From positions 1 through 64,000 of the forward strand of contig NZ_FPAA01000005.1 of assembly GCF_900116235.1 (NCBI RefSeq): a DNA stretch of 64,000 bases, written 5' to 3'. The position numbers were made by a program, and so were the translations under genes. Every line of letters begins with the position of its first letter. Positions within the stretch are counted from its first letter, which is position 1. The notes below the pieces were generated by a model. The model saw nothing but the letters and a program-made list of their open reading frames with translations, searched no databases and had not been told where the DNA came from. This DNA comes from Marininema halotolerans (GTDB taxonomy: Bacteria > Bacillota > Bacilli > Thermoactinomycetales > DSM-45169). This document shows, piece after piece, positions 34,193-42,878 of the stretch.

Positions 34193-36133
34193 ATGCAAAG
34201 GGCAGCGTGGTTTCCCGCGGACGAACAAGTCCGAAAGATGCGAATGTACGGATTAATGATGAAAAATGGTATTGAGGAGTATGATGACTTTTATCAACGA
34301 TCAGTGAAGGATCCTGCTTGGTTTTGGGATGAAGTTGTAAGGGATCTAAAGCTACAGTGGGATCAACCTTACTCAAAGGTGTTAGATCTATCAAAGGGAT
34401 TTGCTTGGCCGCAATGGTTTGTGGATGGCAAAATGAATGTTGCTACCAACTGTTTAGATCGCTGGGCAGATGATCCTAAGGTGAAGGATCAATTGGCGAT
34501 TATCTCAGAGGGGGATGGTGGAGAGGTAAAGCAATGGACCTATCATGAACTGAGAGAAACGGTAGCACGGTTTGCTCAGGGGCTTAGCGAGCTGGGTGTA
34601 ACCTTTGGTGATCGAGTAGCGATCTATTTGCCTATGATTGCAGAAAATGTGATTGCTATGTTGGCCACAGCGCGAATTGGCGCAATATTTACACCTTGCT
34701 TCTCGGGTTATGGCGCGGAAGCAGTGGCAACCCGCCTAAAGGACTGTGAAGCAAAGGTGCTCATTACTGCGGATGGTTTCTGGCGGCGTGGAAAAGTCGT
34801 GAAGATGAAAGAAGAGGCGGATCGAGCGGCAGACCTTTCTCCAAGTGTAGAAAAAGTGATCATTGTTCAGCGTACAGGTAGAGAGATTCCCGTTCATGAA
34901 AGAGACGTGAAATGGGAAGACGTGATCCATAAAGAGAAAACGCTTTCAAGTGTAATAACCGATGCGGATACGCCCTTTATGATCATTTATACCTCGGGTA
35001 CCACCGGAAGACCTAAGGGCACGGTCCATGTCCATGCAGGCTTTCCGATTAAAGCAGCTTTTGATGCCGGTTATGGCATGGATTTAAAGCAAGAAGATAC
35101 GTTATTTTGGATGACAGACATGGGTTGGATGATGGGGCCCTGGATGGTATTTGGAGCACTTCTAAATGGGAGCACCATGGTTCTATTTGAGGGGACACCC
35201 GATTATCCACAGCCTGACCGCCTGTGGGAATTGGTTGAGAACCATCGCATTAGTCATATGGGGATTTCTCCGACGGTGATTCGAACCTTGATGAAGTTTG
35301 GTGAAACGTGGGTCGATAAGCATGACCAATCCTCCCTAAAAGCATTTGGTTCAACAGGGGAGCCGTGGAATCCAGAGCCCTGGTTTTGGTTATTTGATCA
35401 TGTAGGAAAAGGGAAAGTCCCGATCTGGAATTATTCTGGAGGAACAGAGGTCTCGGGAGGGATTTTGTCTAGTAATTTGATGAAACCGATTGCACCCTGT
35501 TCCTTTAACGGTCCCATGCCGGGAATGGATGCGGAAGTGGTTGATGAACATGGGAAACCCATTCGCGGCGAAGTGGGTGAATTGGTGATGAAACACCCTT
35601 GGGTAGGAATGACCCACGGATTTTGGAAGGATCCTGAACGGTATAAAAAAGCGTATTGGAGTCGTTGGGAAGGGACTTGGGTCCATGGTGATTGGGTTCA
35701 TGCAGAGGAGGAGGGCTATTGGTATATCACCGGTCGATCCGACGATACATTAAAAATTGCCGGTAAGCGGCTAGGGCCAGCAGAAATGGAATCCGTACTT
35801 GTGGATCATCCGCGGGTTTTGGAAGCGGCCACGATCGGAGTTCCTGATCCGATTAAGGGAGAAGTTGCTGTTTGTTTTGCTGTTCTAAAACCGGGGGATT
35901 CAGGGGATGAAGTTTTAGTTAAGGAATTAATGGATATGATTGGAGATCATTTAGGGAAAGCTTTACGCCCCAGTAAAATTCATGTGGTGTCTGAATTACC
36001 CAAAACTAGAAATGGGAAAATCCTGCGTCGGGTAATAAAATCAGCTTATACAGGTCAAGAAGCTGGCGACTTATCAGCGTTGGAAAATCCTAAGGCTGTA
36101 GAAGAAGTTCGTAGAGAAAACGAAGCAGAATAA
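34193..36133 (+). CDS. Acetyl-CoA-synthetase-like AMP-forming acyl-CoA ligase
   Basis: The 646-aa enzyme has the ANL-superfamily motifs: P-loop IIYTSGTTGRPKGT, FGSTGEPWNP, GDWVHAEEEGYWYITGRSDD and the C-terminal catalytic lysine in KTRNGKILRRV. Length and the N-terminal ACS-like cap fit acetyl-CoA or propionyl/medium-chain acyl-CoA synthetase rather than the shorter phenylacetate-CoA ligase PaaK. ATG 34193 is used because GGGGTGGG precedes it and the promoter at 34127-34155 lies inside the longer reading frame. Confidence 0.85.
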   Translation: MQRAAWFPADEQVRKMRMYGLMMKNGIEEYDDFYQRSVKDPAWFWDEVVRDLKLQWDQPYSKVLDLSKGFAWPQWFVDGKMNVATNCLDRWADDPKVKDQLAIISEGDGGEVKQWTYHELRETVARFAQGLSELGVTFGDRVAIYLPMIAENVIAMLATARIGAIFTPCFSGYGAEAVATRLKDCEAKVLITADGFWRRGKVVKMKEEADRAADLSPSVEKVIIVQRTGREIPVHERDVKWEDVIHKEKTLSSVITDADTPFMIIYTSGTTGRPKGTVHVHAGFPIKAAFDAGYGMDLKQEDTLFWMTDMGWMMGPWMVFGALLNGSTMVLFEGTPDYPQPDRLWELVENHRISHMGISPTVIRTLMKFGETWVDKHDQSSLKAFGSTGEPWNPEPWFWLFDHVGKGKVPIWNYSGGTEVSGGILSSNLMKPIAPCSFNGPMPGMDAEVVDEHGKPIRGEVGELVMKHPWVGMTHGFWKDPERYKKAYWSRWEGTWVHGDWVHAEEEGYWYITGRSDDTLKIAGKRLGPAEMESVLVDHPRVLEAATIGVPDPIKGEVAVCFAVLKPGDSGDEVLVKELMDMIGDHLGKALRPSKIHVVSELPKTRNGKILRRVIKSAYTGQEAGDLSALENPKAVEEVRRENEAE

Positions 36134-36175
36134 TCCCTTCCAACAGATGGAAATATCCTTTACTTTAATTGGAAA

Positions 36176-36207
36176 AGCCTGTATCCAAAAGGATTGGGCT
36201 TTTTTTG
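36176..36207 (+). terminator. Terminator after the acyl-CoA ligase gene
   Basis: AAGCC...ATCC-AAAA-GGAT...GGCTT is followed by TTTTTTT. Confidence 0.75.
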
Positions 36208-36475
36208 CTTAGAAATTCCTTTCTATTGACTAACTTGAACCTTATAATAAGAGAATAACTTACCTGTCCTGGATTTGAGGAAGATATAATTATGGCAAAT
36301 TTATGCTTATGAAATTGATCCCGACGGATAGTCGGAATGATTACCATAATTGACCTCGTCGTGGTAGATCAACCTATGTAATTTGAACGATGAAGGAATG
36401 GAGGAAAAAGATCGTTAAAAACGGACAGAAAATACAACGGTGTTACGAATTATAGAGTAGGGAGAGGTGTCGGCA
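36208..36475. other. Intergenic region upstream of sigI
   Basis: The stretch contains a TTGACT/TATAAT-like pair near 36225-36252 and further AT-rich sequence. I looked for the SigI-type promoter elements expected for autoregulation but saw no clear match. No gene was seen. Confidence 0.4.
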
Positions 36476-37234
36476 TTGCATCCGGGGGACGGTGATCGAG
36501 ACCAGCATAAGCAAAAAATTGAAAAACGTGTATTGCTAGCTCAGTCTGATCCATCATCCGGGGAGCGGGAAAGTTTAATCAGTGAGTACAAATTATACAT
36601 CACTAAAATTGCTTCCCGCATCTGTCATCGACAGATTACGGCTCAGGATGACGAATTTTCAATCGCATTATCAGGCTTTGATGAGGCGATTACACGTTTT
36701 GAGAAGGGGCAACCATCGACCTTCCTCACTTTTTCTTATATGGTCATACAACGACGGTTAACAGACTTTTACAGAAGAGAACAAAAACATGCTACCAATC
36801 AATCAGCAATCGCACCACGTGGAACAACTGAAAACGACTCGATTAGTCCTGAGATTGTCAAACATTCTGTTGACCAATATCGGGAAGATGAAAGACGAGA
36901 TATGACCCGTTTTGAGGTTGTTCAGTTTACAAAGTTAATTGAACGCTATGATATTAAGCTAACCGATTTAGTCAAATCTTCTCCCAAACACAAAGATACC
37001 CGTCGTGACATGCTGGATATGGCAAAGGCGATTATTGCCGATAAGGAACTTTACGAGGGTTTTATGAACAAAAAGAAGATCGGGAAGGATTTTGCGAAGC
37101 GGTTAGGTTGTCATCCACGTACGATTAAGAGACATCGCATGTACCTAACGGCATTAGTTCTTGTATTTGTAGAGGATTTGCCACTTCTTCGACAATATCT
37201 TGACTTACCAACTTATAAGAAAGGAGGTGGTTGA
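36476..37234 (+). CDS. sigI: RNA polymerase sigma factor SigI
   Basis: This 252-aa sigma-70-type factor has region-2-like sequence (SIALSGFDEAITRFEKGQPS, FLTFSYMVIQRRLTDFYRRE) and a C-terminal HTH (GKDFAKRLGCHPRTIKRHRMY). SigI factors respond to heat or, in cellulolytic clostridia, to extracellular polysaccharides through RsgI. TTG 36476 is chosen with GAGGTG 6 bases upstream; GTG 36467 overlaps that site. It is followed 1 base later by rsgI, the usual pair. Confidence 0.93.
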   Translation: MHPGDGDRDQHKQKIEKRVLLAQSDPSSGERESLISEYKLYITKIASRICHRQITAQDDEFSIALSGFDEAITRFEKGQPSTFLTFSYMVIQRRLTDFYRREQKHATNQSAIAPRGTTENDSISPEIVKHSVDQYREDERRDMTRFEVVQFTKLIERYDIKLTDLVKSSPKHKDTRRDMLDMAKAIIADKELYEGFMNKKKIGKDFAKRLGCHPRTIKRHRMYLTALVLVFVEDLPLLRQYLDLPTYKKGGG

Positions 37235-37235
37235 T

Positions 37236-38390
37236 GTGCAACGGGGAATTGTCATGGAAGTAGGTTCCAAGAAGTGTGTCGTGATGACACCGGACGGGCA
37301 GTTTCTCACTGTGCCACGAAACGGGAGAAATGTAGATCTAGGCGATGAATTCACCTTTCAATTGCAAAACGAAGGAAAGACTTGGATGAATCGGCTCAGT
37401 CGCCCGGCGTGGATAACAGGGGGCGTAACCGTAGCAGCATTAATGTTGTTTATGTGGCTACTCCCACAATGGGTAACCGAAGAGGCACATGCTGCTAGTT
37501 ATGTGTATATTGACTTAAACCCGAGTTTGGAGTTGGGTGTGAATAAGGATCGAGAAGTAGTTAAGCTGCGGGCGCTAAATCCTGCTGCGAAGCGTTTAGT
37601 AAAAGGAATGGATTGGAAAGGTGCCGAGGTGAAGGATGTGGTGGTTGAAGTCCTTAACCGTGCAAAGCGAGCACGCTACCTCGATCATAAGGAACGGGTA
37701 ATGATTTCACAGATTGACAAGGATAAGGAATCATCCTCTGGTCAAACACTTGATTTGATCAAGAATGAAGTGAAGGATACACCGGGATTAAGCGATACAA
37801 AGCTCGATATGTATACGCTCCCGCTCCCTAATGTGTTGAAAAAAGAAGCAGAAGAGAATGGGATTTCGCCAGTGAAGTATGCTGTGGGACTCGTAGCTCG
37901 ACGTCATGGAGAAGATCTCTCCATTCAAGAATTGTCTAATATGTCGATTTCGGAACTAATGAAAAAAGTAGACCTTTCCCCAGTCCTGCGCCATCCACCA
38001 TCCGACCAAGACTGGACGAACTGGCTGGAAGAAGATCGGAAATTGCATGATGGTGACGCTAGAAAATCTAAAGATGGTGGAAGCCATAGCGGTGATGGGA
38101 ATGGGGTTCATAACTCCACTGAAGGATCTCCAGGGGATCAACCGAGTGAGGATACAAATGGGGATGGATCTCCGACCACTCCATCTCTCCCGATTGAGGA
38201 TCCGGTGATTGTGCCAGATCCCCCCGCGACAACTGAACCACCTGCAATCACAGAACCACCTGCTTCATCCTCAGATGAAGATAAAGGAGAAGACCCCCCC
38301 ACTCAGGCTGATGAACAAGCCAGTAGTGGGGAGGAAACTTCCTCCCCGAAAACTTCACCAAATATTGAGGATAAAGTAAATACTCCATAA
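37236..38390 (+). CDS. rsgI: Anti-sigma-I factor RsgI
   Basis: This 384-aa single-pass membrane protein has a cytoplasmic RsgI_N domain (residues about 1-55, VQRGIVMEVGSKKCVVMTPD) that binds SigI and a membrane segment WITGGVTVAALMLFMWLLPQ (about 65-85). A periplasmic domain follows with YVYIDLNPSLELGVN. The Asn-Pro in this motif matches the conserved self-cleavage site described for clostridial RsgI proteins. The last 120 residues are a Pro/Ser/Asp/Glu-rich tail without a carbohydrate-binding module, so the sensed signal is unclear. GTG 37236 has AAAGGAGG 8 bases upstream. Confidence 0.92.
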   Translation: MQRGIVMEVGSKKCVVMTPDGQFLTVPRNGRNVDLGDEFTFQLQNEGKTWMNRLSRPAWITGGVTVAALMLFMWLLPQWVTEEAHAASYVYIDLNPSLELGVNKDREVVKLRALNPAAKRLVKGMDWKGAEVKDVVVEVLNRAKRARYLDHKERVMISQIDKDKESSSGQTLDLIKNEVKDTPGLSDTKLDMYTLPLPNVLKKEAEENGISPVKYAVGLVARRHGEDLSIQELSNMSISELMKKVDLSPVLRHPPSDQDWTNWLEEDRKLHDGDARKSKDGGSHSGDGNGVHNSTEGSPGDQPSEDTNGDGSPTTPSLPIEDPVIVPDPPATTEPPAITEPPASSSDEDKGEDPPTQADEQASSGEETSSPKTSPNIEDKVNTP

Positions 38391-38465
38391 AAATAACACC
38401 CCCTTCGTGATTGGAATGCCGACTCTCCCGTTGACACCAATTAACGAAAGAGTGGGGGATACGGT

Positions 38466-38714
38466 ATGAAAGGGATTGGTATTGTACGGAAAGTCGATCA
38501 CTTAGGACGAGTGGTTTTACCGAAGGAATTGAGAGATACAATGAATATTCACCCTCATGATGGTGTGGAGATTTTCGTTCATAATGATGCGATTGTCCTA
38601 CAAAAGTATAATCCGAGTTGTATTTTTTGCGAGTCTGCGGAGAAGCTTTTTTACTTTAAATCGAAAATTGTATGTGAATCATGTCTTCATGAGACGAGTG
38701 CTCACGTTTCCTAA
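38466..38714 (+). CDS. AbrB-family transition-state regulator
   Basis: The 82-aa protein starts with GIGIVRKVDHLGRVVLPKEL, the swapped-hairpin AbrB DNA-binding domain, and has a C-terminal part with two CxxC pairs (CIFC, CESC) that may bind zinc. AbrB and Abh repress stationary-phase genes in Bacillus. The CxxC tail is not in B. subtilis AbrB but occurs in related small proteins. It is monocistronic, with a terminator right after the stop. Confidence 0.88.
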   Translation: MKGIGIVRKVDHLGRVVLPKELRDTMNIHPHDGVEIFVHNDAIVLQKYNPSCIFCESAEKLFYFKSKIVCESCLHETSAHVS

Positions 38715-38718
38715 AGAC

Positions 38719-38741
38719 AGCCCGTAAAGGGCTTTTTTTTT
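38719..38741 (+). terminator. Terminator after the abrB-like gene
   Basis: AGCCC-GTAAA-GGGCT is followed by eight or more T. Confidence 0.85.
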
Positions 38742-38808
38742 GTTTTGACAACAGAAATCTTCCAAAGCTCGCATAGTGTTACTTTAGTTCATAGGGGAAA
38801 CAGTGAGG

Positions 38809-38893
38809 CTGACAAACAAGCGCTTGTTTTGATAAAATAGAAACCGTAATCTTAACAGACTGATAATTATGGCATACCTTGAAAGCGCTTACC
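38809..38893 (+). promoter_or_regulatory. Promoter of the aromatic amino-acid operon with palindrome and cre site
   Basis: CTGACA (38809-38814), 18 bases, TAAAAT (38833-38838). The perfect palindrome AAACAAGC-GCTTGTTT (38814-38829) fills the spacer and could bind a TetR- or PaaR-like repressor. A second site, TTGAAAGCGCTTACC (38879-38893), matches the CcpA cre consensus at all but one position and lies downstream of the start point, a roadblock position. Confidence 0.65.
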
Positions 38894-38920
38894 TTTATCC
38901 AAGCGAGAGGAGGAGCATTT

Positions 38921-39694
38921 TTGGAATATCAATCTATACAAATGAGTCGTGAGGGGGCAATCGGGCGAATACAGTTGTATCGTCCAAAAGTATTAAATGC
39001 CCTGAATACGGGTTTGATCTCGGAGTTGGTTCAAGCTCTCGAAGCCTTTGATCGCGATTCAACGATTCGATGCATCCTACTTACCGGTGGCAATCGGGTA
39101 TTTGCTGCAGGTGCAGATATCGGAGAGATGGCAACGGCTACTTCTGCAGAGCTTATGTTATCGAACCAATTTGCGGATTGGGATCGCCTTCGTCGTATTA
39201 AAAAACCAATCGTGGCAGCGGTGGTAGGGTATGCACTCGGTGGCGGATGCGAACTAGCCATGGCTTGTGATATGATCGTAGCCGCAGAAAATGCGCGTTT
39301 TGGTCAACCAGAGATCGATCTTGGTATAATCCCTGGAGCCGGTGGGACACAACGGCTTACTCGGGCGGTTGGAAAAGCTCGTGCGATGGAAATCGTGTTG
39401 ACGGGAAGTCCAATTACTGCCCAAGAAGCTCTACATGTAGGATTGGTCAATCGCGTGGTTCCTGTGGAAAATGTCGAACTTGAAGCGATGAAACTGTGTC
39501 AGCAAATCGCATCGAAAGCACCTGCTGCTGTCCAACTAGCAAAGGAATCCGTACTCAAATCCTTTGATACGACGATCGCTGATGGCTTAGATTATGAGCA
39601 GAAGTTATTTTATCTTCTCTTCTCGACGGAAGATCAAAAAGAAGGTATGAATGCCTTTGTTGAAAAGCGTAAGCCCCATTTTCAAGGAAAGTAA
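38921..39694 (+). CDS. Enoyl-CoA hydratase (PaaF-like crotonase)
   Basis: The 257-aa crotonase has the oxyanion segments VFAAGADIGEM and GYALGGGCELAMACD and the second catalytic glutamate in FGQPEIDLGIIPGAGGTQRL. Both glutamates needed for hydration are present. In the phenylacetate pathway PaaF hydrates 2,3-dehydroadipyl-CoA; a general short-chain hydratase is the alternative. TTG 38921 is chosen because GAGGAGG lies 8 bases before it. It is the first gene of a six-gene operon with PaaG-like, phenylalanine dehydrogenase and 2-oxo acid dehydrogenase genes. Confidence 0.85.
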   Translation: MEYQSIQMSREGAIGRIQLYRPKVLNALNTGLISELVQALEAFDRDSTIRCILLTGGNRVFAAGADIGEMATATSAELMLSNQFADWDRLRRIKKPIVAAVVGYALGGGCELAMACDMIVAAENARFGQPEIDLGIIPGAGGTQRLTRAVGKARAMEIVLTGSPITAQEALHVGLVNRVVPVENVELEAMKLCQQIASKAPAAVQLAKESVLKSFDTTIADGLDYEQKLFYLLFSTEDQKEGMNAFVEKRKPHFQGK

Positions 39695-39712
39695 CCTATA
39701 GGAGGTATGAAT

Positions 39713-40519
39713 ATGGAAAATACACAAGTGGAACAAACGGTACTGTTAACAAAGGAAGATGGTGTAGGCGTTATCACGCTGAATCGTCCCCACTTATTTA
39801 ATGCCTTTAATACACAACTCAATGTGGACCTATTGAAAGCATTTAAGGATGTTGCTAAGGATCCAGAAGTGCGTGCGGTTGTGCTCACTGGTGCAGGTAA
39901 AGCGTTTTGTTCCGGACAGGACTTGAGTGATCCCGCTGCTATACAAGTACAAGGGGATTCTCCTTCCTTGGGAGACAGTGTACGTAAACGGTACAATCCC
40001 TTAATTTTGGCAATGACCGAGATGGAAAAACCGATTATTGCAGCAGTAAATGGAGCAGCGGCAGGGGCGGGCTGTAGCTTGGCTTTGGCTTGTGATATGC
40101 GTTTTGTTTCGGATCGGGCGAAGTTTGTTGAAGCATTTGTCCGCATTGGTTTAGCTCCGGATAGTGGCTCTAGCTGGTTCCTGCCTCAACTCGTTGGCGT
40201 GGGTCGTGCCATGGAATTAGCTATGACGGGTCGTGACGTCGGTGCAGAAGAAGCGGTACAGATTGGATTAGCCAATCAATTGGTACCCCATGATCGCCTT
40301 TTGGAAGAGACCCTTGCTTTTGCTAAGCGACTGGCCCAAGGACCTACTCGTGCCATTGGATTAACCAAACGTGCGATTTATAAAGCGATGGATACGGATA
40401 TCGCAGGGGCGTTGGAATATGAAGCGCAAGTACAAGAAATTGCAGGGAAGTCCAAAGATTTTCTCGAGGGGATTGCTTCTTTCGTAGAAAAACGCCCTCC
40501 CCAATATCGTGGTGAATAA
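39713..40519 (+). CDS. paaG: PaaG-like ring-epoxide isomerase (crotonase family)
   Basis: The protein of 268 aa resembles PaaG of E. coli at several positions: AFCSGQDLSD, SVRKRYNPLI, the IGLAPDSGSSWFLPQL loop with an aspartate in place of the hydratase glutamate, and the C-terminus SFVEKRPPQYRGE. PaaG isomerises the epoxide of phenylacetyl-CoA to an oxepin and moves double bonds later in the pathway. ATG 39713 has GGAGGT 7 bases upstream. It lies 18 bases after the first crotonase gene. A different enoyl-CoA isomerase remains possible. Confidence 0.8.
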   Translation: MENTQVEQTVLLTKEDGVGVITLNRPHLFNAFNTQLNVDLLKAFKDVAKDPEVRAVVLTGAGKAFCSGQDLSDPAAIQVQGDSPSLGDSVRKRYNPLILAMTEMEKPIIAAVNGAAAGAGCSLALACDMRFVSDRAKFVEAFVRIGLAPDSGSSWFLPQLVGVGRAMELAMTGRDVGAEEAVQIGLANQLVPHDRLLEETLAFAKRLAQGPTRAIGLTKRAIYKAMDTDIAGALEYEAQVQEIAGKSKDFLEGIASFVEKRPPQYRGE

Positions 40520-40691
40520 TTGGGTTCACTGACTTAGTTCGTGATGGTAAGGATCATTATCGCTTTGCTTGGGTAAGTGCTTTGTAACTTCTCAGGACAG
40601 GGATGGTGGCGCGATGAAAGTCTTGAACGATGGACATCTTAGAGAGACGGCGATGGGTATGAAACCCAAACGAAAGTCTGGACAAGGTGCG

Positions 40692-41774
40692 ATGATGGAA
40701 GATATATTTCATCTGATGGAAGAATCAGGGCATGAACAAGTCATCTTTTGCCAACACAAAACCAGTGGTTTAAAATCGATCATCGCCATCCATGATACAA
40801 CGATGGGACCGGCACTGGGTGGTTGTCGGATGGTCCCTTACGAAAGTACGCAAGCAGCATTGGATGATGTGCTTCGCCTTTCTAAGGGAATGACCTATAA
40901 GTGTGGGTTAGCGGATGTTGATTTTGGTGGAGGGAAGGCAGTCATTATTGGGCATCCGGAGAGGGACAAAAGTCCAGAGATGTTTCGGGTACTTGGTCGT
41001 TTCGTGGGTGGATTAAATGGGCGTTTTTTTACAGGGACAGACATGGGGACGATGCCAGAGGATTTTGTCCATGCAGCTAGAGAATCGGAGTCCTTCGTTG
41101 GTTTACCCGTTAGTCATGGAGGAAGTGGGGATACCGCTATTCCGACAGCCTTTGGGGTAATGCAAGGCTTTCGCGCCACCGTTTTTCATTTATGGGGGAG
41201 CGTTGAGTTACAAGGGAAAAAAATTGCGATCCAGGGAACCGGCAAAGTAGGAGGTCGGTTGGTTGCGCAACTAGTAGCAGAGGGAGCAAAGGTATTTGTT
41301 GCGGATATTCATGCTGATCGGGCAAGAGAATTGCAAGCGCAATACCCTGATGAGGTTCAGGCTGTTGATGTGAATGAGATCCATCGGCAAGTCTGTGATA
41401 TTTATGCTCCATGTGCTGTGGGAGGGGTCGTGAACGATCGTACCCTTTCTGAATTAAATTGTCGCGCAATTGTGGGTTCAGCGAATAATCAGCTTGCTAC
41501 GGATCGACATGGTGATCGATTACATGATCAGGGGATTCTTTATGCACCTGACTACCTAGTTAATGCAGGTGGACTGATCCAGGTAGCCGATGAATTAAAG
41601 GGTTATCGACATGAACGCGTCATGGAGAAAACGCAGGGAATCTACGATATGCTACTCAAAATCTATCGCTTATCAAAGGAAGAAAATTTGCCTACTTGTC
41701 GTGCAGCTGACCAACTCGTATTGGAGCGTTTGCATCAAGTGGCAGACTTAAAGCGAATTCTGCTTGGTGGATAA
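40692..41774 (+). CDS. Phenylalanine dehydrogenase
   Basis: This amino-acid dehydrogenase (360 aa) of the Glu/Leu/Phe/Val family has LGGCRMVPY, the catalytic-lysine segment DVDFGGGKAVIIG, FTGTDMGTMPEDFVHAARES and the Rossmann GTGKVGGRL. GGCRM and the TDMG...DFVHAARES stretch match phenylalanine dehydrogenase rather than leucine dehydrogenase (GGMRM, EDVGTT). It would convert L-phenylalanine and NAD+ to phenylpyruvate, ammonia and NADH. ATG 40692 gives the family length; longer in-frame starts (40614, 40569) would add 26-41 residues with no family match. The 172 bases before it hold no clear promoter. Confidence 0.85.
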   Translation: MMEDIFHLMEESGHEQVIFCQHKTSGLKSIIAIHDTTMGPALGGCRMVPYESTQAALDDVLRLSKGMTYKCGLADVDFGGGKAVIIGHPERDKSPEMFRVLGRFVGGLNGRFFTGTDMGTMPEDFVHAARESESFVGLPVSHGGSGDTAIPTAFGVMQGFRATVFHLWGSVELQGKKIAIQGTGKVGGRLVAQLVAEGAKVFVADIHADRARELQAQYPDEVQAVDVNEIHRQVCDIYAPCAVGGVVNDRTLSELNCRAIVGSANNQLATDRHGDRLHDQGILYAPDYLVNAGGLIQVADELKGYRHERVMEKTQGIYDMLLKIYRLSKEENLPTCRAADQLVLERLHQVADLKRILLGG

Positions 41775-41798
41775 TTGGTTTGCTAAGGAGGGTGTTGG

Positions 41799-42878
41799 GT
41801 GGTGCAATCGTTAGAACAAATGGATTCTCCATGCTTGGATCAGGATGGTCGATTAACTGCAAAGGGAAATTCTCTATGGCAATCATTATCGGAGGATCAA
41901 AAGCTCTCTTTTTATCATTGGATGGCCATGGTTCGGCATTTTGATCGCCGGTCGGTGATTCTTCAACGCCAGGGACGAATCGGTACATATGCTCCATTAG
42001 AGGGGCAAGAGGCGGCCCAGGTAGGAAGTGCGCTTGCTTTATCACAAGAGGATTGGATTTTCCCAAGCTATCGTGAACACGGAGTGGCAATGGTTGCTGG
42101 ACTCCCACTCACCCATATCTTGCTTTATTGGATGGGGCGTGTTGAAGGGAACCGGACTCCCAAGGGAGTCCGGGTTTTACCACCCTATGTTCCTATTGCT
42201 ACCCAATTACCCCAGGCTATGGGCGCTTCTTGGGCGGCAAAACTAAAAAAGGAACAGTCGGTTGCGATAGCCTATTTTGGAGATGGAGCGACTTCTGAGG
42301 GTGATTTTCATGAAGCGCTTAATTTCGCAGGTGTATTCAAGCTACCTGCGATCTTTTTTTGTCAGAACAACGGGTATGCCATTAGTGTTCCTTTCTCTCG
42401 TCAATCGGCAGTTCCCACAGTAGCTGAGAGGGCAGCGGCTTATGGGCTTAAAGGCATAAGAGTGGATGGGAATGATGTGTTAGCAACGTATCAAGCCACA
42501 CGAGAAGCTGTCAGACGTGCTCGTGCAGGTGAAGGTTCCACGTTGATCGAGGCGGTCACTTACCGCAAAGGATCACATACAACAGCCGATGATGCGACTC
42601 GATATCGTGAGAAGGAGGAAGTTGAGGAATGGGTCCAAAAAAAAGACCCCCTATCACGGTATGAACGACTTTTAACAGCTGAAGGCCTATTGGATGAGGC
42701 CGAACGAATAGCATGGGAAAAGCATTGTCGTGAACACATTGATCAAGCGGTACAGGAAGCTGAAGAGATGCTTGCTCCGCCCCCCACGCATCTATTTGAC
42801 CATGTATTTGCGGATATGCCCGTTACTCTCCACCGACAACGTAATGAATGGGAAGGGGGTAACGAGCAAAATGGCTGA
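41799..42878 (+). CDS. 2-oxo acid dehydrogenase E1 component, alpha subunit
   Basis: The 359-aa thiamine-diphosphate enzyme has the ThDP motif AYFGDGATSEGDFHEALNFA through QNNGYAIS and the acceptor loop EAVTYRKGSHTTADD. It is of the PdhA/BkdA type. With E1beta it decarboxylates a 2-oxo acid and hands the acyl group to lipoyl-E2. The operon context (phenylalanine dehydrogenase upstream) suggests phenylpyruvate as substrate; branched-chain oxo acids or pyruvate are alternatives. GTG 41799 follows AAGGAGG. Its end overlaps the next gene by 8 bases. Confidence 0.88.
   Translation: MVQSLEQMDSPCLDQDGRLTAKGNSLWQSLSEDQKLSFYHWMAMVRHFDRRSVILQRQGRIGTYAPLEGQEAAQVGSALALSQEDWIFPSYREHGVAMVAGLPLTHILLYWMGRVEGNRTPKGVRVLPPYVPIATQLPQAMGASWAAKLKKEQSVAIAYFGDGATSEGDFHEALNFAGVFKLPAIFFCQNNGYAISVPFSRQSAVPTVAERAAAYGLKGIRVDGNDVLATYQATREAVRRARAGEGSTLIEAVTYRKGSHTTADDATRYREKEEVEEWVQKKDPLSRYERLLTAEGLLDEAERIAWEKHCREHIDQAVQEAEEMLAPPPTHLFDHVFADMPVTLHRQRNEWEGGNEQNG

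Noticed and set aside
34193-36133. Phenylacetate-CoA ligase PaaK
   Set aside because: At 646 aa with an acetyl-CoA-synthetase-type N-terminal cap it is much longer than PaaK and lies outside the aromatic operon.
40692-41774. Leucine dehydrogenase
   Set aside because: The substrate-site stretches (GGCRM, TDMGTMPEDFVHAARES) match phenylalanine dehydrogenase and not the leucine enzyme.
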